This document shows positions 48,501 through 60,500 of a DNA stretch of 64,000 nucleotides, in pieces. The notes below the pieces were generated by a model. The model did not search any database and was not told where the DNA came from. It saw only the letters and a program-made list of their open reading frames with translations. The stretch's first letter is position 1. Each line of letters starts with the position of its first letter. Position numbers and translations under genes: made by a program. The DNA is from Nematostella vectensis (lineage: Eukaryota > Cnidaria > Anthozoa > Actiniaria > Edwardsiidae), in the NCBI RefSeq assembly GCF_932526225.1, contig NC_064044.1:2609001-2673000 (forward strand). Direction: 5' to 3'.

Positions 48501-51500
48501 CTTCGAACTACATGTATTGTATTGCATTCATAATGTCAATCGAGTGCTATCTATATCAATCGAGTGCTATCTATATCAATCGAGTGCTATCTATATCAAT
48601 CAAGTGCTATCTCTTTTTAGGTGGGGCTCAGGCCCGGCGGCTGTGTCTTTACGAGCTGCGAGCAGAGCCCCCTCTGCCCGTGGGCGTGGCAGAGTTGTGA
48701 GAAGAGGCACGAGAGGGGGCGCTGGCGGCAGTGCCTGGGTACTAGGATCACGCGCTGTTGTACCTGCTTCTGCTGTACCTGAGGAGCTTGTCTCCCAGGT
48801 AACAATCGGTGTATGATTTAGTGTTAATAAATCTCGTTTAGACCTCCTCCTCTTGTTAAATGAGTACTACTCCTTTACAATTAGCCTCCTATCCTTGCTT
48901 TACCAATTTAATAACAGCACTAAAATATTTTTAGTCAAGATAATTAATCAAAATACCCTGCAATAGTTGTGTTTGTTAATCAAAGTATAAATATGGGCTC
49001 ACCAAAAACTGGCAGTTATAGCCTATGGCCTATACAGCTATGTATATTTGACGAAAAAAACTGGCAGGCTACCCTATACATCTATGTACAGTATATTTAA
49101 CAAAAACTGGCAGTCTACCCTATACATCTATGTACAGTATATTTAACAAAAACTGGTAGTCGACTTGATAATGATCGATCTCTTCCAATAACCTTTACCA
49201 TATGTAGTTATACCTAGACTTTCACAAAAAGCCTGAGAAATTTCATAAGATATATTGTTTTTCTACAGGCCCAAGTTGTTCTACAGGGTAAATCAAGGGC
49301 GGCAATCATTAGAGAACTGCAGAGAACGGTGGGTTCCATGTTTATATTTCATGTGGAGATAATCATAAGTAATCAAAATTGAAACCTTTACCATTTTCCC
49401 GTGTGCTTCACTGTATATGACTGTATATACTGTATAAAACGTAAGGTGTTAAACTTCACATCTCCTATTTTTCCAGAATCTTGATGTTAATCTGGCAGTA
49501 AATAACTTGCTGAGTCGAGATGAGGAAGATGGTGATGACCAAGAAGAAAGCTCCCAGTACCTTCCTGGAGGTGAGGCTAACAGTGATGGTGAGAGTTGCA
49601 GTATTATGGATTATTTACTGTGACCATTTGGTTTCCATTGCTTTCTAGACTAAATGCTAACAGTAATAATGAAAATCATTATTATTTGTATACATTGTGA
49701 CCATTTGGTTGCCATTCCTTTCTAGACTAAATGCTAACAGTAATGATGAAAGTCATTATTATTTGTTTACATTGTGACCATTTGGTTGCCATTCCTTTCT
49801 AGACTAAATGCTAACAGTAATAATGAAAGTCATTATTATTTTTTTACATTGTGACCATTTGGTTGCCATTCCTTTCTAGACTAAATGCTAACAGTAATAA
49901 TGAAAGTCATTATTATTTTTTTTTACATTGTGACCATTTGGTTGCCATTCCTTTCTAGACTAAATGCTAACAGTAATAATGAAAATCATTATTATTTTTT
50001 TACATTGTGACCATTTGGTTGCCATTCCTTTCTAGACTAAATGCTAACAGTAATAATGAAAGTCATTATTATTTTTTTACATTGTGACCATTTGGTTGCC
50101 ATTCCTTTCTAGACTAAATGCTAACAGTAATAATGAAAATCATTATTATTTTTTTACATTGTGACCATTTGGTTGCCTTTCCTTTCTAGACTAAATGCTA
50201 ACAGTAATAATGAAAATCATTATTATTTTTTTTACATTGTGACCATTTGGTTGCCATTCCTTTCTAGACTAAATGCTAACAGTAATAATGAAAATCATTA
50301 TTATTTTTTTACATTGTGACCATTTGGTTGCCATTCCTTTCTAGACTAAATGCTAACAGTAATAATGAAAATCATTATTATTTTTTTACATTGTGACCAT
50401 TTGGTTGCCATTCCTTTCTAGACTAAATGCTAACAGTAATAATGAAAATCATTATTATTTTTTTACATTGTGACCATTTGGTTGCCATTCCTTTCTAGAC
50501 TAAATGCTAACAGTAATAATGAAAATCATTATTATTTGTTTACATTGTGACCATTTGGTTGCCTTTCCTTTCTAGACTAAATGCTAACAGTAATGATGAA
50601 AGTCATTATTATTTTTTTTACATTGTGACCATTTGGTTGCCATTCCTTTCTAGACTAAATGCTAACAGTAATAATGAAAATCATTATTATTTGTTTACAT
50701 TGTGACCATTTGGTTGCCTTTCCTTTCTAGACTAAATGCTAACAGTAATAATGAAAATCATTATTATTTTTTTACATTGTGACCATTTGGTTGCCATTCC
50801 TTTCTAGACTAAATGCTAACAGTAATAATGAAAATCATTATTATTTGTTTACATTGTGACCATTTGGTTGCCATTGCTTTCTAGACTAAATGCTAACAGT
50901 AAGAATGAAAGTCATTATTATTTTTTTTACATTGTGACCATTTGGTTGCCATTCCTTTCTAGACTAAATGCTAACAGTAATAATGAAAGTCATTATTATT
51001 TACACTGTGACCATTTGGTTGCCATTCCTTTCTGGACTGAAGGCTAACAGTAATGATAAGAGTAATTCATTTACACTGTGACTATTTTGTTTTCCTAAAT
51101 TTAACACTGCTACCTTGATACTGTTTGCTTATAAGTTGTAAAGTCATGTTATACTTGCTGTTTAGAATCTGGTCGCTCTCTTGGATGCTATAGTCATGTT
51201 AACTCGCTGTTCAGATGACCTGATGTGCCTCTTTGTAGCATATAAGTCCTATAGTCATGTTATACTTGCTGTTCAGATGACCTGATGTCCCTCTTTGTAG
51301 CATACAAGTCCTATAGTCATGTTTTATTTGCTGTTCAGATGACCTGATGTGCCTCTTTGTAGCATATAAGTCCTATAGTCATGTTATACTTGCTGTTCAG
51401 ATGACCTGATGTGCCTCTTTGTAGCATACAAGTCCTATAGTCATGTTTTACTTGCTGTTTAGATGATGTGATGTCCCTCTTCGTAGCATATAAGTCCTAT

Positions 51501-54500
51501 AGTCATGTTATACTTGCTGTTCAGATGATCTGATGTCCCTCTTTGTAGCATATAAGTCCTATAGTCATGTTATACTTGCTGTTCAGATGACCTGATGTCC
51601 CTCTTTGTAGCATACAAGTCCTATAGTCATGTTTTACTTGCTGTTTAGATGATGTGATGTCCCTCTTCGTAGCATATAAGTCCTATAGTCATGTTATACT
51701 TGCTGTTCAGATGACCTGATGTCCCTCTTTGTAGCATATAAGTCCTATAGTCATGTTATACTTGCTGTTCAGATGACCTGATGTCCCTCTTTGTAGCATA
51801 TAAGTCCTATAGTCATGTTTTACTTGCTGTTTAGATGACCTGATGTCCCTCTTTGTAGCATATAAGTCCTATAGTCATGTTATACTTGCTGTTCAGATGA
51901 CCTGATGTCCCTCTTTGTAGCATATAAGTCCTATAGTCATGTTATACTTGCTGTTCAGATGACCTGATGTCCCTCTTTGTAGCATATAAGTCCTATAGTC
52001 ATGTTTTACTTGCTGTTCAGATGACCTGATGTGCCTCTTTGTAGCATATAAGTCCTATAGTCATGTTTTATTTGCTGTTCAGATGACCTGATGTGCCTCT
52101 TTGTAGCATATAAGTCCTATAGTCATGTTATACTTGCTGTTCAGATGACCTGATGTCCCTCTTTGTAGCATATAAGTCCTATAGTCATGTTATACTTGCT
52201 GTTCAGATGACCTGATGTCCCTCTTTGTAGCATATAAGTCCTATAGTCATGTTTTACTTGCTGTTCAGATGACCTGATGTGCCTCTTTGTAGCATATAAG
52301 TCCTATAGTCATGTTTTATTTGCTGTTCAGATGACCTGATGTGCCTCTTTGTAGCATATAAGTCCTATAGTCATGTTATACTTGCTGTTCAGATGACCTG
52401 ATGTCCCTCTTTGTAGCATATAAGTCCTATAGTCATGTTATACTTGCTGTTCAGATGACCTGATGTCCCTCTTTGTAGCATATAAGTCCTATAGTCATGT
52501 TTTACTTGCTGTTCAGATGACCTGATGTGCCTCTTTGTAGCATATAAGTCCTATAGTCATGTTTTATTTGCTGTTCAGATGACCTGATGTGCCTCTTTGT
52601 AGCATATAAGTCCTATAGTCATGTTATACTTGCTGTTCAGATGACCTGATGTCCCTCTTGGATGCTGGTGTGCATGTGGAGGACCCATCTCTAATAGTTG
52701 ATCCGGATGCGATCTTCCCAGAAGACATGCTCTATAGTCATCAGTACAGCACCCTACATCGCCGCAGCTCAGGAGCAGGGCGTGGCAGGCCTGTGGTCGA
52801 TAGGGACTCCCCTGGTGTTGGTGAGAACGTTGACTGATGATAGAAACTCGATCGTGATAATAATAATAATAAAGTAAAAAATAAATGTTTTTGATCAGCC
52901 TTTTCGATCCTGTGGCATTTGAAATACTCATATTATAGAAATAGGATACCATATTTACCTGTGTGTAAGACGTATCCAGAATGTTCACAATGCTTTGTTT
53001 TAATTAAACAGTTGGATTTACCTAGTCAATGCCAGTTCTAAGTTGGTTGTTCACTGCCTGCCGAGCTCAATATAGTAAAAAAAGTCAATATTCAAATGTT
53101 TAAAACTTGCATTGTGCGCTATATCAATTCCAGAAAGAAATGCAGCAAGAAGCAAATTTGCTGTTAGTCAGTGAATGATTCAATAGAATTAAAACCAAAG
53201 TGTTTCCGTTAAGAACAAGGTGTGGCTGTCCTTTGGCATCGTCATACCTTTGAAAATCACAATTGGCTTTAACTTTGTTCCATCCAAATTATAAAAAGTG
53301 GCATTCTGCGTGTGACACTCTCTAATTTTGAAGGTCATTTTGGAGAGGAAAAAAGTGTGGCTTATACGCTGGTCAATACTGTACTAAAAAAGCAAGCCTA
53401 ATTTAGACCGAGCTCGGGGACCATGTGCATAACACTACCCTTTTACATTGACCATAGAGTATGTGCTAGAGAACTTAGAGTTGTTTCTTTTTGTATAAAC
53501 AAAAACAATACGTTAGTATATTTGTTGTAATGTGTTGCATTTTAAATTGCAAGTATTATGTACAGGACTTGTTAAAAAAAGGTTTATTGTTGACCGTTTA
53601 TTTTAACAGTATATTGTATGTTATCAGACAAAAACATTTGATACATACAGTATTTCTAATTTTCATAATTTTAATGGTAGCACTGTCACTATTTTATTTC
53701 CAGGATCTGATCGCGAGCGAGATAGGTCAACTAGAGACAGAGAGCCGTTAAGTCGTGAGCAGTTTGACCGGTGGTGGGGTAGTGTACATCTGTGTGGTGA
53801 CCCAGCTGGGAGGTCGTCAGCCAACAAGATCCCAGCACAAGACAAACCCGTTAACACCGCTAAAGCATCTGCAAGTGATCCTGTCACAGTGGCTGGTCAG
53901 CTTCAGTGGTGGCCCAGTATTGTAAGATTTTTCATGACTTTTTGCTGTATTCTTTATTGGCTATAAATACCATAATAAGTTAGCTTTATAGCAGAATTAG
54001 GGGAATCCTCAATCTTTGTCTCATTTGGAAATAGCTGGTAGGCAATCAACCATCTAAACAAATCAATGTCTTTCATGTTTTCACTGTCGTGTCATAAACC
54101 ATTTGGCTTATACTGTATGTGTTCAATTTCAAATGCACTTCTCGTCATTCCCAGAAGAGAAGTGGATTTGAATTCTGGGTGGTCACAGAACAGTTCAGCA
54201 ATAACCAAGTAATACTGTTTAAGAGTTAAATGGAGCTGAGTAGTTTTTCATGTTATGTTAGTTGACTAGTCATACTAAAGAATTTTAGTTATTTGACCAA
54301 TGTAAGGTCATTTTACAAAAAAAAAGCAAGTTAAAAACAAGTTCAAAGCATATATGTAGGATGAGGTTTGGAATTCTTGCAAGGCAAAGCAAACACCATT
54401 GTTTTTCATGCTCTCAAACAAAAAGAATCACTGTTCTCCTGGGTGACTGGCCCTTTATCTTGCTGTGGAGGTTTTTTTTTTTTTCATCTTATTTTGTAGA

Positions 54501-57500
54501 CTTCTTTGCAAATCTTATTTTTAGGTTTTCATTTAAACAAATTTGGTAATGCTGCATAATTTGTGTGGTTGCATTTGAAAAGCTGTATCCTTAGAGTTTG
54601 TGGTTTATGAATCAAATTGGGATGTAATTGCATTGCATAAGGCAATAGGGGTTTGCGTAGGGTGCTCAGGCACCCCTCTTGGTTGCCAAAAAGTGGTTCA
54701 TTTCTTACTGAAGGATCATCAGAAAGACTTCTATGACTGCGCCCCCCTCAGCAAATCCTTGATCCATGCCTGTAATATAATGCCACCAAGACCTTAATAC
54801 TAATCCTGGAACCAATTAATCTTTTAGGACGGAGAATGCCCAAGATTTCAGTACATTGCTGCTATGCACTCAGAGCTTATCGCTGTCGGCGTAGATGGTA
54901 GACTCTACCAGTGGCGCTGGCAGGACCCCGCCCCATCTCCAGGCATTGGTGCGGCAGGGACTGTTACCTTTCATCCGCGTGCAAGAGATCTAGCTCTAGC
55001 AGAAGAGAAAGTCATTGCTATCGCTGCTTCCTCCATCAGGGCCTCTGTGTTAACAGAATCTGGGAAGGTGAGAAAAAGAGCTGTGTTTAATCTTTTTAAT
55101 CTTCTTTAAGAGATTAAACAGATAATATGCCATTTTCATAATATTTTATTCTGTACACCAAACCTGAGCAGAATCTTCCCCTTGTGGCACTAAAAAGCAG
55201 TATTCAACTTTGTGCACTGGTTGGTTTAGACAGCATGATTTACTTAGCGTAATGCGACTTGTCCGCAAAACCCCCACAACTCTAGTCGTAGAGCTTAAAT
55301 CCGCCTACTTCTCTGCTACGACATTTGGCACAGAAAGTGGTAGTGTGCAATTCATGGCTAAGACAAGCCTTTAGGTACTGTCTACACCAGCCTTAAGGAC
55401 ATCTTCTACTTTGAAACATGGCTTATAATGCAATAAAAGAATGCTTTTCTTATTTTGTGTGTGAGATATCTATTCACATGTTACTCAGATCCCCTTGCCA
55501 TACATACGTCTAGACGTAACAAAAACAATGCAATACCATAAATGCTATAAGATTTACACAAAGGCTTATGCCCTTTTTCTTGTTTGCAGGTTGCTAGTTG
55601 GATTGATGACTCTCTAGCACATGTTGCAAGCAAGCTTGAGCACTCTGCCCAGAGTTTTCCTGAGCTTGCCAACGATAAAATAATGTCCATTTATGCTTGT
55701 GATCTCTATACCTGTGCTCAGACTACATCAGGGGCTCTCTACTGGTGGTAAGTATCCACCCATGCTTGTACTCTATGTTCAGACCACTACTTGTAGTAAG
55801 TATCCACCCATGCTTGTACTCTATGTTCAGACCACTACTAGTAGTAAGTATCCACCCATGCTTGTACTCTATGTTCAGACCACTACTTGTAGTAAGTATC
55901 CACCCATGCTTGTACTCTATGTTCAGACCACTACTTGTAGTAAGTATCCACCCATGCTTGTACTCTATGTTCAGACCACTACTGGTGGTAAGTATCCACC
56001 CATGCTTGTACTCTATGTTCAGACCACTACTAGTAGTAAGTATCCACCCATGCTTGTACTCTATGTTCAGACCACTACTGGTGGTAAGTATCCACCCATG
56101 CTTGTACTCTATGTTCAGACCACTACTAGTAGTAAGTATCCACCCATGCTTGTACTCTATGTTCAGACCACTACTGGTGGTAAGTATCCACCCATGCTTG
56201 TACTCTATGTTCAGACCACTACTAGTAGTAAGTATCCACCCATGCTTGTACTCTATGTTCAGACCACTACTAGTGGTAAGTATCCACCTAAGCTTGTACT
56301 CTATGTTCAGACCACTACTGGTGGTAAGTATCCACCCATTCTTGTACTCTATGTTCAGACCACTACTGGTGGTAAGTATCCACCCATGCTTGTACTCTAT
56401 GTTCAGACCACTACTAGTGGTAAGTATCCACCTAAGCTTGTACTCTATGTTCAGACCACTACTGGTGGTAAGTATCCACCCATGCTTGTACTCTATGTTC
56501 AGACCACTACTGGTGGTAAGTATCCACCCATGCTTGTACTCTATGTTCAGACCACTACTGGTGGTAAGTATCCACCTAAGCTTGTACTCTATGTTCAGAC
56601 CATTACTGGTGGTAAGTATCCACCCATGCTTGTACTCTATGTTCAGACCACTACTAGTAGTAAGTATCCACCCATTCTTGTACTCTATGTTCAGACCACT
56701 ACTGGTGGTAAGTATCCACCTAAGCTTGTACTCTATGTTCAGACCACTACTAGTAGTAAGTATCCACCCATGCTTGTACTCTATGTTCAGACCACTACTG
56801 GTGGTAAGTATCCACCTAAGCTTGTACTCTATGTTCAGACCACTACTAGTAGTAAGTATCCACCCATGCTTGTACTCTATGTTCAGACCACTACTGGTGG
56901 TAAGTATCCACCTAAGCTTGTACTCTATGTTCAGACCACTACTAGTGGTAAGTATCCACCTAAGCTTGTACTCTATGTTCAGACCACTACTAGTAGTAAG
57001 TATCCACCCATGCTTGTACTCTATGTTCAGACCACTACTAGTAGTAAGTATCCACCCATGCTTGTACTCTATGTTCAGACCACTACTGGTGGTAAGTATC
57101 CACCTAAGCTTGTACTCTATGTTCAGACCACTACTGGTGGTAAGTATCCACCCATGCTTGTACTCTATGTTCAGACCACTACTAGTAGTAAGTATCCACC
57201 CATGCTTGTACTCTATGTTCAGACCACTACTAGTAGTAAGTATCCACCCATGCTTGTACTCTATGTTCAGACCACTACTGGTGGTAAGTATCCACCTAAG
57301 CTTGTACTCTATGTTCAGACCACTACTGGTGGTAAGTATCCACCTAAGCTTGTACTCTATGTTCAGACCACTACTAGTAGTAAGTATCCACCCATGCTTG
57401 TACTCTATGTTCAGACCACTACTGGTGGTAAGTATCCACCCATGCTTGTACTCTATGTTCAGACCACTACTAGTAGTAAGTATCCACCCATGCTTGTACT

Positions 57501-60500
57501 CTATGTTCAGACCACTACTGGTGGTAAGTATCCACCCATGCTTGTACTCTATGTTCAGACCACTACTAGTAGTAAGTATCCACCCATGCTTGTACTCTAT
57601 GTTCAGACCACTACTGGTGGTAAGTATCCACCCATGCTTGTACTCTATGTTCAGACCACTACTAGTAGTAAGTATCCACCCATGCTTGTACTCTATGTTC
57701 AGACCACTACTAGTAGTAAGTATCCACCCATGCTTGTACTCTATGTTCAGACCACTACTAGTAGTAAGTATCCACCCATGCTTGTACTCTATGTTCAGAC
57801 CACTACTAGTAGTAAGTATCCACCCATGCTTGTACTCTATGTTCAGACCACTACTGGTGGTAAGTATCCACCTAAGCTTGTACTCTATGTTCAGACCACT
57901 ACTAGTAGTAAGTATCCACCCATGCTTGTACTCTATGTTCAGACCACTACTGGTGGTAAGTATCCACCCATGCTTGTACTCTATGTTCAGACCACTACTA
58001 GTAGTAAGTATCCACCCATGCTTGTACTCTATGTTCAGACCACTACTGGTGGTAAGTATCCACCCATGCTTGTACTCTATGTTCAGACTACTACTAGTAG
58101 TAAGTATCCACCCATGCTTGTACTCTATGTTCAGACCACTACTGGTGGTAAGTATCCACCCATGCTTGTACTCTATGTTCAGACCACTACTAGTAGTAAG
58201 TATCCACCCATGCTTGTACTCTATGTTCAGACCACTACTGGTGGTAAGTATCCACCTAAGCTTGTACTCTATGTTCAGACCACTACTAGTAGTAAGTATC
58301 CACCCATGCTTGTACTCTATGTTCAGACCACTACTGGTGGTAAGTATCCACCCATGCTTGTACTCTATGTTCAGACCACTACTAGTAGTAAGTATCCACC
58401 CATGCTTGTACTCTATGTTCAGACCACTACTGGTGGTAAGTATCCACCTAAGCTTGTACTCTATGTTCAGACCACTACTAGTGGTAAGTATCCACCTAAG
58501 CTTGTACTCTTTGTACAGGCCACATCAGAAGCCCTCTATGAGGTGTTTTTCCCTTCATTTAAAAAATGTCATGTTTTTCAGGGGTGTCCTGCCATTTGAG
58601 CAGAGAAAAAAGCTGTTAGAAAAAGCTAGAGCACGAGCTCGTCGTAACAGGACCACCTTTACAAGCTGCATAGTTCCTGGAGTCCAAGTGAGTGTCCCAT
58701 TGTCCCCCTTTGTTAGGTGATAAATGTCACGGTAAAAAGATTAGCTGGTTTTTGTCAAGGATATTGTAAATGATCTAATAAACGCCCCCTATCTAAAGAA
58801 CCCCCCAGCCCCGGGCGTTTATTAGGTCATTTACGGTATGGCAAACAGGGATCTGTCCTTCCTCTCTTTCCAAGCCAATAAAAGGAATGACTGATACTCA
58901 CCTAAAAGAGCCCTCTAAAAAGGATCCCTGTTAAAATTGTCTCCTAGATGCTGTTATTAATTTAGGGTAGTGTCACTCAAGTGATTGTGTTAAAAAGTAG
59001 GACCTTTTGACAGCTCACACCAGCTAGACTAATATAAACTAGCTGTTAACTTTCTACATGGTCTTAATACCTCTGTGTATCTTAGGTGTCCATGAGGAGT
59101 TGCCCCCTGTACCACCCTGGTTCAGTTGGGTTCAACATCTCCACGGGAGTACCCAGGGTTGGGACCTTGCTGGAAGCAGCCTGGAATTTGGATGAGAAGT
59201 GCCGATTCAAGGTGCAAACTTCAGGCACCCAAGAGATCATGCCCCCTGTTGAAGAGCAGCTGCCGCCGGATCACGACATGCCTGCCATGCTAGGCCTCAG
59301 TAAGTCTCTCCTTGTTTTGAATGGTCAAGTCAAATTTGTTATGTTTCATTTTTTAGCTTTAAATTCAGTCACTGATCAGCGGGTAGTCTCGGACTAACCA
59401 TGGCAAATCAGTTTAGGAAAATAAAAACTAAGTAAAATTACAATGATTAGATATGAACATAAAAGCTCAAACACTGCAGAAAAGCATTGTAAACATTGTG
59501 GTAGGAGATACAGTAGTCATTTCAATAAGAAAATCATATAGAAGGATGAGTGTTTTTAATCTATTTAATGGTCATCTTTCTTCCAAAACTAAGATGATTT
59601 GAGATCAGGGCTTATTACTTATTGTCTCATGTACATCATTGGATTATGCGCCTTGATGGACTCCCATTCACCTTGAGTATCAGCTATTAAAGGCCTCCAC
59701 TGCATTACATCACAAGTTCTTGGTGAGAGTATTTCAACCAGATTTCACAAAAAAAATAATTAAGTGATAGACCCTGTGGTCAGATTCCCATTCACCTTGA
59801 GTATCAGCTATTAAAGGCCCCCACTGCATTACATCACAAGTTCTTGGTGAGAGTATTTCGATCAGATTTCACAAAAAAGTGATTTAGTGATAGATCCTGT
59901 GGTCAGATAATTAATTTAATGGTCATTATTATATGACAGCAGGACCTTTATCTCCATTTTAAAGCTTTGTTAACTGTAAATCACTGCCTTTATGAGTTGG
60001 CAATCATTATCTACAATTTCATTTAGAATGAAAAGCCGTAAGCCTTAGAGACTTTAAGTGTCTTGTTGTTTGCAGAGCGTAAGAAGGATGTGATGTCTGA
60101 GTCTGCCATCGACAGATCAGTTGAGGAGTGGGAACTCAAGAATGTCATCTTTGTTGAAGACAAACAAAATATCCCTGTTGGGAAAGTACTTAAGGTACTT
60201 AAGACATTGAAATGAAAGAATTTTACAAGCTCTAAACCATTGAGATTTGTTTTCGAATTCATGTGCCTGAGAGAAATGCTAAATATATGTGGCATTTTTT
60301 AAACTAATATTCTCGTACAGGGTAAGTTATTTTTTGAAAATGATTGTTTTACAGGTTTATGGTTTTTGTACAATTCAATGCTCAATGAATGAATAATTAA
60401 GATACTTTTGGGAGCTACTGTAACCACTCTCCTTACAAATAAAATGCTTAATTACTAGAAAATGATTGTTTTACAGGTTTATGGTTTTTGTACAATTCAA

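Larger units (their letters stand above)
32551..48620 (+). other. UBR5 intron 6, 16.07 kb, 96% satellite
   Basis: The donor at 32551 and acceptor at 48620 are set by exons 6 and 7, whose phases join (2 + 178 nt). Only about 50 bp precede the satellite and about 585 bp follow it. The right flank has a partial copy (48375-48455) of the element also seen at 28770-28865, and a 20-bp array touching the exon-7 acceptor. Confidence 0.93.

Noticed and set aside
52575-52988. 137-codon minus-strand ORF
   Set aside because: Antisense of UBR5 exon 10 and its repeat; no independent support.
55693-58720. Two overlapping ORFs of 968 and 991 codons
   Set aside because: They are made almost wholly of the 48-bp intronic repeat, which is a multiple of 3 and lacks stops in two frames. 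Neither is in the UBR5 exon-13 frame.
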